Shown here one piece after another: positions 24,139 through 31,721 of a stretch of 64,000 nucleotides of DNA. Numbering within the stretch: position 1 is the first letter of the stretch; each line of letters begins with the position of its first letter. The stretch spans positions 1 to 64,000 of the forward strand of contig JANXUA010000101.1 in NCBI GenBank assembly GCA_025352085.1, read 5' to 3'. The translations under genes were made by a program, and so were the position numbers. The notes below the pieces were generated by a model. That model was not told the DNA's origin. It did not search any database and worked only from the letters and a program-made list of their open reading frames with translations. The DNA is from Caulobacteraceae bacterium. Its GTDB lineage: Bacteria; Pseudomonadota; Alphaproteobacteria; Caulobacterales; Caulobacteraceae.

Positions 24139-25742
24139 CCGCCGCGCCCCTCGATCTGGCTGACATTCAGGGCAATATCCTCACCGCCTACGGCAAGCAG
24201 GGCTTTCCCAAGGGTTGTTTCCTGCTCCTCAACATCCGCGACGCGGCCAAGGGGCGGGCCCTCCTGGCCACGCTGCTGCCGCGGGTCACGACGGCGTTGC
24301 GCTGGCCGTCCACCAAGTCCATTCCCACCGGCGCCTTGGCGGTGGAGCGGCCGAGGGTGACCCTCAATATCGCCTTCACCTTCCTGGGTCTTCTGGCCCT
24401 GAGGACGCCGGTGCGCACCCTGCGCGGATTGCCCGATGAGTTCATCGACGGCATGGCCGCGCGCGCCTCGATCCTCGGGGACGACTTGTCGACCGGCGCC
24501 ATGGTGACCTGGGACCCGATCTGGCGCCGCGAGGATGACCCCAAGACCCAGGTTCACGTCCTGGTGACGCTCAACGCCCAGATGGATCCGGCCACCGGTC
24601 AGCCGGTCGCCGACCTTGGCGAGGAGGCGGCGTGGATCAGGAGTCTGTGCGCCGCCAGCGGTGACGCCGTTGTTGTGCTTTCCGGCCACGGGGCGGACGG
24701 GGCGCAGGACGCGCAGGCCCTGTCGGCCATCCTGCAGGCCGGTCCCGACGGGCGATTCGATCCGCTGCCGGCGGAGCACTTCGGTTTCACCGACGGCATC
24801 GGAGATCCGGTGTTCGTCGGCCAATATCCGCCGGACGCCGAGGCCGTTCGCGTGGTCGGCAACGGCGCTTTGACCGGCGACGCCCGCTGGCGTCCCCTGG
24901 CGATGGGCGAGTTCCTGCTCGGCTATCCCGACGAAGCGCAGGAAATCGCCGGCGCCGCCATGCCGCTGGCCTTCAGCCGCAATGGAACCTTTTTCGCCTA
25001 TCGCAAGCTGCAGGAAAACGTCGTCGCTTTCCGAACCTTCATCGATGCGTCGAGCGCCCGATTCGGCGCCGTGTTCGGCATCCCCGACCCGCTGGAGGCG
25101 CGCGAAACCCTGCTCGCCAAAATCTCCGGGCGATGGGCCGATGGCGTGCCGATCGCTCTGGCCCCGAACTTTGCCGCCTGGCAGGCGTTCGATCATCGCA
25201 TTTCACTGACCGGCGATCGGCCCCGCGCCTTGTCGGATTTCAGCTATCACGATGATCCGGCGGGCCTGAAATGCCCGGTGACGGCGCATATGCGCCGGGC
25301 CAACCCGCGCGACGCCCTTGATCCGCTGGATGGTCCGGGCAAGCCGCGCGCGCCGAGCGGCTCGGTGCTCAACAATCGGCGGCGGATTCTACGCCGGGGC
25401 CTGCCCTATGGCGCCGCCGCGCCAGGGGCTGCACAGGAGGGCGAGCACGGCCTGATCTTCATGGCCGTTTGCGCGAGCTTGTTCCGCCAGTTCGAGTTCA
25501 CGCAGCAGCAGTGGATGAACTACGGCCTCGACTTCTACGCCGGCAATGACACCTGCCCGCTCGTCGGCGCGCGCGCCGAGGGAGCCAAGTTCGTGATCGC
25601 CGCCGATCCCGCCGCCGGCCACCCGCCGTTCATCCTCGACAGGCCGCCGCGCTTTGTCGAGACGCGCGGCGGCGCCTATTTCTTCACCCCCAGCCTGACC
25701 GCTCTGCGCATGCTGGCCATGGGGGTTGTTGATCCGACTTGA
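24135..25742 (+). CDS. DyP-type peroxidase
   Basis: A 535 aa heme peroxidase of the dye-decolorising family, cytoplasmic since no Tat signal is seen. The GXXDG motif is GFTDGIGDP near residue 218, holding the distal Asp; the probable heme-ligand His is H385 in CPVTAHMRRANPR; FFAYRKLQENV is a further family block. The N-terminus (LDLADIQGNILTAYGK) is the usual DyP start. It oxidises organic substrates with H2O2; the natural substrate is unknown and no encapsulin gene is near. Start ATG 24135 overlaps the upstream stop. The last 67 bp overlap the antitoxin gene on the other strand. Confidence 0.9.
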   Translation: MTAAPLDLADIQGNILTAYGKQGFPKGCFLLLNIRDAAKGRALLATLLPRVTTALRWPSTKSIPTGALAVERPRVTLNIAFTFLGLLALRTPVRTLRGLPDEFIDGMAARASILGDDLSTGAMVTWDPIWRREDDPKTQVHVLVTLNAQMDPATGQPVADLGEEAAWIRSLCAASGDAVVVLSGHGADGAQDAQALSAILQAGPDGRFDPLPAEHFGFTDGIGDPVFVGQYPPDAEAVRVVGNGALTGDARWRPLAMGEFLLGYPDEAQEIAGAAMPLAFSRNGTFFAYRKLQENVVAFRTFIDASSARFGAVFGIPDPLEARETLLAKISGRWADGVPIALAPNFAAWQAFDHRISLTGDRPRALSDFSYHDDPAGLKCPVTAHMRRANPRDALDPLDGPGKPRAPSGSVLNNRRRILRRGLPYGAAAPGAAQEGEHGLIFMAVCASLFRQFEFTQQQWMNYGLDFYAGNDTCPLVGARAEGAKFVIAADPAAGHPPFILDRPPRFVETRGGAYFFTPSLTALRMLAMGVVDPT

Positions 25743-26059
25743 GGGATCAGCTCGCACGCGAGCGCTTCGACGACAGCCTGAGGGTTCTTCTCAATCACTG
25801 TCAGCAGCACGCGAGCCGTCGCATCGACGTTTCGGCCTTGTTCCCATCCTTCGAGAGTGCGCGCCGGAACGCCGAAGCGTTGTTCGAATTCCTTCGGGCT
25901 TTTGGCCACCGCCTTGCGGATTCGTCGGACCTGCTCCGCTGGCATGGCGGTTACGATGCGGGTCGGCAGCGCAATCTTGCCGTCCAGATGGTCGCGAACC
26001 TCGCGCAGGCTCTCGATCAGGTCGCGGCCAAAGTCGGTATCGTTATCGACGGTGTTCAT
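25676..26059 (-). CDS. HigA/NadS-like XRE-family antitoxin
   Basis: A 127 aa DNA-binding antitoxin. The helix-turn-helix lies around residues 44-90, in SPKEFEQRFGVPARTLEGWE followed by QGRNVDATARVLLTVIEKNP, typical for HigA/NadS-type regulators. The N-terminal part (residues 1-40) likely binds the toxin. Its ATG overlaps the toxin stop by 4 bp. The last part of the frame (after about residue 105) overlaps the peroxidase gene on the other strand and may be a non-conserved extension. It should repress its own promoter through the TACGC/GCGTA operators upstream of the toxin. Confidence 0.85.
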   Translation of the reverse strand: MNTVDNDTDFGRDLIESLREVRDHLDGKIALPTRIVTAMPAEQVRRIRKAVAKSPKEFEQRFGVPARTLEGWEQGRNVDATARVLLTVIEKNPQAVVEALACELIPQVGSTTPMASMRRAVRLGVKK

Positions 26060-26373
26060 TTCAGGGTCTCCAATAGTGAAAGAACGGCCCTGCGCTGGGC
26101 GTTCGACAGGTCCGATTGGTGAGATTTGGCGTAGGCCAACAACAGATAGGCGGCGTCACGGACGCGGATCACCAGATAGATGGCCCGACCACCGCCGCTC
26201 TTGCCCTTTCCGCCAAAGGCGAAGCGGAGTTTCCGGACTTCGTTCATGCCCTTGATCACATCATCAGCCTCGGGGTTGGCGATGATCGCGTCTTCCAGGG
26301 CTCTCAGTTCGTCTTCAGTGACGCCGAGGGCTTTGGCGGAGCGGTCAAAGGCGCGGGTGCGGACGATGTCCAT
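26056..26373 (-). CDS. RelE/HigB-like toxin
   Basis: A 105 aa type II toxin of the RelE/HigB superfamily, which cleaves mRNA on the ribosome. KLRFAFGGKGKSGGGRAIYL and the YLLLAYAKSHQSDLS stretch are typical of this subfamily. The toxin gene comes first, as in higBA. ATG 26373 is preferred over TTG 26391, because the predicted -10 box ends only about 7 bases before the ATG, making a leaderless mRNA possible, and TTG would lie inside the promoter. Confidence 0.85.
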   Translation of the reverse strand: MDIVRTRAFDRSAKALGVTEDELRALEDAIIANPEADDVIKGMNEVRKLRFAFGGKGKSGGGRAIYLVIRVRDAAYLLLAYAKSHQSDLSNAQRRAVLSLLETLK

Positions 26374-26379
26374 GGCCGG

Positions 26380-26407
26380 AAAATACGCCAATAGCGTAGT
26401 TTGTCCA
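26380..26407 (-). promoter_or_regulatory. Putative sigma-70 promoter of the toxin-antitoxin pair
   Basis: Read on the minus strand, TGGACA (26407-26402) is followed after 16 bases by TATTTT (26385-26380). The first differs from TTGACA at one position. Transcription would start at about 26373, at or next to the toxin ATG. It sits between and over the two predicted operators, so bound antitoxin would block it. Confidence 0.5.
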
Positions 26408-26429
26408 GAGAAACTACGCCGTTAGCGTA
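26384..26429. promoter_or_regulatory. Paired operators TACGC-N5-GCGTA of the HigBA-like system
   Basis: Two identical palindromes, TACGC-N5-GCGTA, at 26384-26398 and 26415-26429, with centres 31 bp apart (about three helical turns). The region between also forms a perfect 9 bp inverted repeat, GCGTAGTTT (26394-26402) and AAACTACGC (26411-26419). They cover the predicted -35/-10 region, as expected for cooperative autorepression by an XRE antitoxin. Confidence 0.7.
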
Positions 26430-27267
26430 TTCTTATTCGGACTGGGCCCTCGTCGTGATAGCGCAGGATCATCGACTGGCCGGCGGTGGCCATCAGCCGG
26501 CCGTCCTCGGCAAAGAGACGGATGTCCCCGTGCACGACGCCGCCGGAGAGGCCGGTGATGGTGATGTCGCACAAGACCCATTGCGTCGGGACGATGCGCA
26601 GGAAACGGATGGTGTTGTCCAGGCTGTTGCCGCCGGCGTTGCGACCGAGCGCCGACGCGATGCCGGAGGGGACGTGATCGGCCATGATCGCCAGCAGCCC
26701 GGCGTCGACCGGCTGGCCCTCTCGCGATCTCGACCACAGAATCAGCTGGCCGTCGTCGCTGCCCTGGCGGCGCCCGAGGGGCCGTTCGTGGCGGCCGCGC
26801 GCCACGCGGACCTCAAGCCGCGAGTGAAGATCGGGCTGGCCGCTGTTCCACCGGTCGCTGGCGTCGCAATCCTCGGGCTTCGGGACAGCGGGCGCCTTGA
26901 CCCATTGCTGATCCAGCGGATCGGGCCGCGATCCCAGAGCGGCGTTGACGGTCAGGATCTCCTTGTCGCCGACATGGGCGATCACCCGCGCCTGGCTGGT
27001 GTGTTTGCCGTGCGTTGGAACCCAGACGTCGAGGTCGAGGATCGACGGCGGACGGGCGAAGGAGAGATATTGCGCCGTCGCCCACACCACCGGGCGCTCG
27101 CAGGTCTGCTCCATCGCCTTGATCGCCGCCGCCAGGCCCACGCCGCCAAACATGAACAGCTTGCCGGGCGGCCCGACGCACAAATTGTCCTGTAGCGGCA
27201 GGAACCAGCGGTGCGGGTTGTGCGTCGCGGTGACGTTCAAAAAGGATGGGCTCATGGTGTCGTGCAT
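26422..27267 (-). CDS. TesB-like acyl-CoA thioesterase
   Basis: A 281 aa double hot-dog thioesterase-like protein. The N-terminal half has FMFGGVGLAAAIKAMEQTCE and PVVWATAQYLSFARPPSILD; the second half has MADHVPSGIASALGRNAGGN and SLDNTIRFLRIVPTQWVLCD, a pattern seen in TesB-like thioesterases in which Asn/Asp-Thr residues hold the water. It would cleave acyl-CoA to free acid; chain length unknown. Its 3' end runs 8 bp into the operator region of the toxin pair. It lies 18 bp from the flippase-like gene upstream. Confidence 0.78.
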   Translation of the reverse strand: MHDTMSPSFLNVTATHNPHRWFLPLQDNLCVGPPGKLFMFGGVGLAAAIKAMEQTCERPVVWATAQYLSFARPPSILDLDVWVPTHGKHTSQARVIAHVGDKEILTVNAALGSRPDPLDQQWVKAPAVPKPEDCDASDRWNSGQPDLHSRLEVRVARGRHERPLGRRQGSDDGQLILWSRSREGQPVDAGLLAIMADHVPSGIASALGRNAGGNSLDNTIRFLRIVPTQWVLCDITITGLSGGVVHGDIRLFAEDGRLMATAGQSMILRYHDEGPVRIRIR

Positions 27268-27285
27268 AAAGCAGATTGCGCTCGC

Positions 27286-28551
27286 CTAGACTACCGGCGG
27301 CGGGAAGCGCTTCGCCAGCGACGTGGCGGAAAGCTCCATCACCGACTTGATCAGCCAGGCGCCCATCAGACCGGGCGCGCCGAGGGTTCGCGCGCCGATG
27401 AAGAACAGGGCGCCCGAGGCCGCGGCGCACAGGCCCGTCGCCGCCAGAACGCGACGCGACGCTCCGGCGCCTTGGAGCTCCACGATGCGCAATTGGACGA
27501 AGCTGTTGATGACGACGGCGGCGGCGAAAGCCCCGGTGGGCAAGCCCAGCGGCAGATGCAGGCTCGAAATCGGCAGATGCGGCGCCAGCCCGACAAGGCC
27601 AATCACGCCGATCAGGAACATCAGACCCGCGCCCGCTGTGAGCCGCCAGGCTTCGCGAATGAAGGGGCTGCGCGGTCCCTCGGCGACCCGGCGCGCGAAC
27701 AGGATCGGACCCAACAGATAGGGGATGAACCAGAACTTGCTGAACACCTCATAGATCAAATAATAGCCGGCCCAGGCTTCCGGCGTCAGATAGCGCAGGC
27801 CAAACACCCGGTCGGCCCCGCCGCTGATCGCCGCCACCAAGGATACGCCGGCGAACTCCAGCCATCGATGGTCGGCGAAAAGACCGATGATCCGTGACGT
27901 CATGGACGCCCTTGATTTGCCTTTGTCGGCGCCGCGACCGGCGGCGATCCAGACGCCGGCCGTCGCCGCCAGCGCCAGACGTGCCACGGTGGAGACGCCG
28001 ATCGCGACGGCCAGGGGCCAGCCCAGCCACACCAGGACGGCGACGATCGCCAGTCCGCCGGCCAGTCCGCCTTGTTTGAGCCAGATGGCGGCTGCGTGAC
28101 GACCGTCCAGGTCGAGCCAGACCCTAAGATCGGTGGCCGCGAACCCGGCCACACACAGGCCGGGCGTCGACATCAGGGCGGCGACGTCGATGTGCGGATC
28201 GGCGAAGCGCCAGACCAGGGCCACGATCGGCGAGGCGGCGATCCCCTTGAGCGCGCTCGCCGCCAGTGCGGCGCGGACGTCGACATCCCGGGCGGCTGAC
28301 CCGCTGGCTCCGGCCAGGGCCGCGGCCTTGATCGTGCCCGGCTCTAGGCCCGCCGACATTGAGGCGATGAAGAAATAGCCCAGCAGACCCTGCAGCAGGC
28401 GCGGATCGACTCGCCCCTTGAGGGCGATGAAGGTCGCCACCACCACCGCGGCGGCCAGGAGATAGGCGCCGGCGGTGAAAACGGCCCGCCGACCCAGCTG
28501 CGCCCACGGCCCCGCCACTACCGATCCCTCACTGTTGCCCGACAAGCCCAT
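27286..28551 (-). CDS. Polytopic membrane protein, flippase (MOP/Wzx)-like
   Basis: A 421 aa inner-membrane protein with about 10-12 predicted helices. The repeating pattern of short helices with small residues, YLTPEAWAGYYLIYEVFSKF, and the following FIPYLLGPILFARRVAEG are reminiscent of polysaccharide or lipid flippases of the MOP superfamily, but I see no decisive motif and no glycosyltransferases nearby. It starts at ATG 28551, just beside a perfect palindrome shared with the divergent gene at 28601. Assignment is tentative. Confidence 0.6.
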   Translation of the reverse strand: MGLSGNSEGSVVAGPWAQLGRRAVFTAGAYLLAAAVVVATFIALKGRVDPRLLQGLLGYFFIASMSAGLEPGTIKAAALAGASGSAARDVDVRAALAASALKGIAASPIVALVWRFADPHIDVAALMSTPGLCVAGFAATDLRVWLDLDGRHAAAIWLKQGGLAGGLAIVAVLVWLGWPLAVAIGVSTVARLALAATAGVWIAAGRGADKGKSRASMTSRIIGLFADHRWLEFAGVSLVAAISGGADRVFGLRYLTPEAWAGYYLIYEVFSKFWFIPYLLGPILFARRVAEGPRSPFIREAWRLTAGAGLMFLIGVIGLVGLAPHLPISSLHLPLGLPTGAFAAAVVINSFVQLRIVELQGAGASRRVLAATGLCAAASGALFFIGARTLGAPGLMGAWLIKSVMELSATSLAKRFPPPVV

Positions 28552-28552
28552 C

Positions 28553-28569
28553 TACGCTAGGCTAGCGTA
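28553..28569. promoter_or_regulatory. Perfect 17 bp palindrome between divergent genes
   Basis: TACGCTAG-G-CTAGCGTA lies in the 49 bp gap between the starts at 28551 (minus) and 28601 (plus). Its outer half-sites, TACGC and GCGTA, are the same as in the HigA-type operators at 26.4 kb, but with a 7-base instead of a 5-base spacer. It is a likely repressor site controlling one or both genes. Confidence 0.6.
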
Positions 28570-28600
28570 TACGGAAAATGTTTCAGCTGGGGCGAAACAC

Positions 28601-28957
28601 ATGCGCAAATCAACCTTGGGTCTTTTGACGGGCCTGATCTTCCTGTTGGGTCAGGGCGCGGCGATGGCCGCCAACAACGACTCCCGTTGTCTGCGGCGGG
28701 ACGAGCGGGAGGGGCAGGACGTTTACCTCGCGCGCCTCCACAACGCGTGCGACGCCCGCTGGCGCAGCTTCACGCCGGCCCGACCGACCTCCGGCAAGGC
28801 CTATGACGACTATATGCGGCGCTGCGACAAGCCCTGCGCGGCGATCCTCGCCGGCGGCGCGCCGAACGGAGCTCTGCTGGCCGGCGCCGCCCTGGTTGCG
28901 GGCGGGGCGGCAGTGGCGGCCGGCGCCAAGGGCGGCGGTTCGCCCGCCAGCCCCTAG
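28601..28957 (+). CDS. Small exported Cys-containing protein
   Basis: A 118 aa protein of unknown function. A clear Sec signal peptide (MRKSTLGLLTGLIFLLGQGA ending AMAA-N) is followed by a charged region with four Cys (DSRCLRRDE, LHNACDARW, MRRCDKPCAAI), likely two disulfides, and a Gly/Ala-rich C-terminal stretch (LLAGAALVAGGAAVAAGAKG) that could insert into a membrane. ATG 28601 is chosen because it gives the signal peptide. It is divergent from the flippase-like gene across a palindrome. Confidence 0.75.
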   Translation: MRKSTLGLLTGLIFLLGQGAAMAANNDSRCLRRDEREGQDVYLARLHNACDARWRSFTPARPTSGKAYDDYMRRCDKPCAAILAGGAPNGALLAGAALVAGGAAVAAGAKGGGSPASP

Positions 28958-28967
28958 CCTTTAGCGC

Positions 28968-29378
28968 CTATTCGGCGGCGGGTTCGTCGCCCTCGATCGC
29001 CGTATCGCGTCCGCCCGCGCCCATGGCGCGTTCGGCGATGCGCGCCGATTTGCCGCGACGATCACGCAGATAGTAGAGCTTGGCCCGGCGCACCGCGCCG
29101 CGACGCTTCACTTCGATCGATTCGATCATCGGCGACAGCACCGGAAACACCCGCTCGACGCCTTCGCCGAAGCTGATCTTGCGGACGGTGAAATTCTCCT
29201 GCAGGCCGCCGCCCGAGCGGGCGATGCACACGCCCTCATAGGCCTGGACGCGCTCGCGCTCGCCCTCCTTGATCTTCACATTGACGCGGACGGTGTCGCC
29301 CGGCTGGAAGGCGGGGATTTTCTTGCCCGAGATGAGACGGTCGATCTCTTCTTTTTCGAGCTCTTGAATGATGTTCAT
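28968..29378 (-). CDS. rplS: 50S ribosomal protein L19
   Basis: A 136 aa large-subunit protein at the 30S-50S interface. Typical blocks: [53 protein letters not shown] and [18 protein letters not shown]. It lies 27 bp downstream of trmD, the usual pairing. The acidic tail after GKSARI is a common alphaproteobacterial extension. Confidence 0.97.
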   Translation of the reverse strand: MNIIQELEKEEIDRLISGKKIPAFQPGDTVRVNVKIKEGERERVQAYEGVCIARSGGGLQENFTVRKISFGEGVERVFPVLSPMIESIEVKRRGAVRRAKLYYLRDRRGKSARIAERAMGAGGRDTAIEGDEPAAE

Positions 29379-29405
29379 TGCATTTAATCCTTTGGTTTAC
29401 TGGGC

Positions 29406-30116
29406 TTATTCGCCCTTTGGCTGTTGATTAGCGAGATGCGCCGCCCACAAATCCGGACGCCGCTCGCGCGTGACTGACTCCCGCTGACCCCGCCGCCACT
29501 TGGCCACCTCTCCGTGGTGACCCGACAGCAGAACCTCCGGAATCTCCCGGCTCTCGAACGCCCGCGGTCTGGTGAACTGCGGATGCTCCAGGAGCCCGTC
29601 TTCGAAGCTCTCTTCACTCAAACTGGCCGCCTCGCCCAGTACGCCGGGCAGTAGCCGCACACAGGCCTCGATCACCACCAGGGCCGCCGCCTCGCCGCCG
29701 GCGAGCACCGCGTCCCCGACCGAGACTTCCTCGAAACCGCGCGCGTCGAGCACCCGCTGATCCACCCCTTCGAAGCGTCCGCACAGAACCACCAAACCGG
29801 CGGTTTGCGCCCACGTCTTGACGCGCGCCTGGCTTAAGGCCCGCCCGCGCGCGCTCATATACAAAAGCGGGCGCTCGCCGACCTCGATGCTGCCCAGCGC
29901 CGAGGCGATCACGTCCGCGCGCATCACCTGTCCGGGGCCACCCCCGGCGGGGGTGTCGTCCAGGAAGCCGCGCTTATCCTTGGAAAAGGCGCGAATGTCC
30001 ACCGTTTCCAGCGCCCAGAGATTTTGCTCCCGCCAAGCCGTCCCGATCAAGGACACGCCTAGCGGCCCCGGAAAGGCTTCGGGAAACATGGTGAGGACGG
30101 TGGCGACGAAGGGCAT
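29406..30116 (-). CDS. trmD: tRNA (guanine-N1)-methyltransferase
   Basis: A 236 aa SPOUT methyltransferase that makes m1G37 in tRNA and so prevents +1 frameshifting. The start MPFVATVLTMFPEAFPGPLG fits the family; an upstream in-frame ATG at 30140 is unlikely. The knot region is visible as LCGRFEGVDQRVLDARGFEE and VSVGDAVLAGGEAAALVVIE, and the C-terminal RRPDLW block is present. The usual upstream partners rpsP and rimM are not here; a thiolase gene and a palindromic element are found instead. Confidence 0.96.
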   Translation of the reverse strand: MPFVATVLTMFPEAFPGPLGVSLIGTAWREQNLWALETVDIRAFSKDKRGFLDDTPAGGGPGQVMRADVIASALGSIEVGERPLLYMSARGRALSQARVKTWAQTAGLVVLCGRFEGVDQRVLDARGFEEVSVGDAVLAGGEAAALVVIEACVRLLPGVLGEAASLSEESFEDGLLEHPQFTRPRAFESREIPEVLLSGHHGEVAKWRRGQRESVTRERRPDLWAAHLANQQPKGE

Positions 30117-30138
30117 GGGGTGGGCCGGACAACAAAAC

Positions 30139-30275
30139 ATCCCTCCCCTTTATGGGGAGGGTCGGCCGAAGGCCGGGGTGGGGAAGCGTCGCGCGTCACC
30201 CAATCGAGGCGATCACGAGAACCCCACCCTGACAGTCTCGCCGTCTGTCCATCCCCATACGCCGACGGAGGGAGG
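30139..30275 (-). repeat. Palindromic GC-rich element, possible thiolase terminator
   Basis: The perfect stem CCCTCCCC/GGGGAGGG with loop TTTAT (30141-30161) is followed by a second small stem CGGCC-GAA-GGCCG (30163-30175). GGGGTGGG near 30175 can pair partly with the CCCACCC near 30222, and CCTCCC at the left end with GGGAGG at the right end near 30263. On the minus strand the first hairpin is followed by ATGTTTTGTT, so it may end the thiolase transcript. Its multi-stem form suggests a mobile palindromic repeat. Confidence 0.55.
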
Positions 30276-30283
30276 AAAAAAAC

Positions 30284-31456
30284 CTAAAGCCGCTCGATGA
30301 TCGTCACGTTGGCTAGGCCGCCGCCTTCGCACATGGTTTGCAGGCCGAAGCGTTTGCCGCGGGCGTGCAGGGCGTGGACCAGCGTGGCCATCAGCTTGGT
30401 TCCCGATGCGCCGAGCGGGTGGCCCAGCGCAATGGCGCCGCCGTTGACGTTCAGGCGGGCCGGATCGGCGCCGGTGTCCTTGAGCCACGCCACCGGCACC
30501 GAGGCGAAGGCTTCGTTGACTTCGAACAGGTCAATGTCGTCGATGGTCATGCCGGCCTTGGCCAGAGCCCGCTTGGTGGCCGGAATCGGCGCCTCGAGCA
30601 TGATCACCGGATCGCCGCCGATAACCGACAAATGGTGGATGCGCGCGAGCGGTTTGACGCCCAGGGTCTTGAGGCCCGCTTCGCTGACGATCATCACGCC
30701 CGACGCGCCGTCACAGATCTGGCTGGAACTGGCGGCGGTGAGCCGGCCGTTTTCCTGCAACAGCTTCACGCCCTTGATGCCGTCCAGGCTGGCGTCGAAG
30801 CGGATGCCTTCGTCGACGGTGTGCAGAGATGTGGTTCCGTCGGCGTCGGTGATCTCTATGGCGATGATTTCGTCCTTGAACGCGCCGCCTTGCGTGGCCG
30901 CGATCGCCTTCTGGTGGGTGTTGTAGGCATATTCGTCCAGCTCATCCTTGGTCAGGCCGTATTTCGCGGCGACCATTTCGGCCCCCATGAACTGGCTGAA
31001 CTGGATGTTTGGATAGCGCGCCTTCTGGCGCGGGCTCATCGGCGAGCCCATACCCGCCTGGTGGGTGAGGATGACCGAGGTTCCCATCGGCACGCGGGTC
31101 ATGCTCTCGACGCCGGCGGCGATGACGATGTCCTGGGTGCCGCTCATCACGCCCTGGGCGGCGAAGTGCAGGGCCTGCTGCGAGGAGCCGCACTGGCGGT
31201 CGACGCTGGTGGCCGGCACGCTTTCGGGGAAACGCGAGGCCAGGACCGCGCCACGCGCGACATTGTTGCCCTGTTCGCCGACCTGGCTGACGCAGCCCAT
31301 GATCACGTCTTCGATGAGGGCCGGATCGGCGCCGGTGCGGTCCAGCAGGGCGTCGAGCACTTCGCCGGCGAGATCGGCGGGATGCCAGCCGGCCAGCTTT
31401 CCCTTCTTGCGACCGCCGGCGGTGCGGGCGGCGGCGGCGATATAGGCTTCGGGCAT
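30284..31456 (-). CDS. Acetyl-CoA C-acyltransferase (thiolase)
   Basis: A 390 aa thiolase. The nucleophilic Cys is in SVDRQCGSSQQALHFAAQG (near residue 88), the His in NVNGGAIALGHPLGASG, and the second Cys in LQTMCEGGGLANVTIIERL. The CEGGGLAN form is common in degradative and steroid-type thiolases (FadA-like), so beta-oxidation of acyl chains rather than PHB synthesis is likely. No FadB-like partner is adjacent. It is followed by a hairpin that may terminate it. Confidence 0.92.
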   Translation of the reverse strand: MPEAYIAAAARTAGGRKKGKLAGWHPADLAGEVLDALLDRTGADPALIEDVIMGCVSQVGEQGNNVARGAVLASRFPESVPATSVDRQCGSSQQALHFAAQGVMSGTQDIVIAAGVESMTRVPMGTSVILTHQAGMGSPMSPRQKARYPNIQFSQFMGAEMVAAKYGLTKDELDEYAYNTHQKAIAATQGGAFKDEIIAIEITDADGTTSLHTVDEGIRFDASLDGIKGVKLLQENGRLTAASSSQICDGASGVMIVSEAGLKTLGVKPLARIHHLSVIGGDPVIMLEAPIPATKRALAKAGMTIDDIDLFEVNEAFASVPVAWLKDTGADPARLNVNGGAIALGHPLGASGTKLMATLVHALHARGKRFGLQTMCEGGGLANVTIIERL

Positions 31457-31586
31457 ATCAGAGGTCCTTCGGGGCAGGGTCGTGAAAACTGTAGATAAGC
31501 CTTAGACACCTCGACGCAACGTCAACCAACGGCGATTTGTTGACGCGTGACGGCGGCGGCTTGGCGCGCTAGGAGGGCGCCCACGC

Positions 31587-31701
31587 TAGAGAACGATGAT
31601 TTTTGATGGAATCATCAAAAATCTGAATCGTGCTCTAGATTCAAAAGTGTAGAGCCTGATTCAACGTTTGCATCTGTTCCGTGCAGACGCATCAGGCTCT
31701 A
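31587..31701 (+). repeat. Two-hairpin intergenic repeat, copy B
   Basis: A 115 bp element. Hairpin 1 (31587-31637) has the perfect 11 bp stem GATTTTTGATG/CATCAAAAATC around GAAT. The linker ATTCAAAAGTG is followed by hairpin 2 (31650-31701), closed by the perfect 11 bp stem TAGAGCCTGAT/ATCAGGCTCTA. It ends 20 bp before the prfA GTG start and is oriented toward prfA. Confidence 0.9.
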
Positions 31702-31721
31702 GCATAAAGGCTTTCCTTCCG

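Noticed and set aside
28475-28600. Upstream extension of the small exported protein gene
   Set aside because: It would overlap the divergent flippase-like gene and hide the signal peptide; ATG 28601 is better.
31668-31721. ATG start for prfA inside the repeat
   Set aside because: The added residues are repeat-derived (LFRADASGS) and lie before the usual PrfA N-terminus; GTG 31722 gives the normal length.
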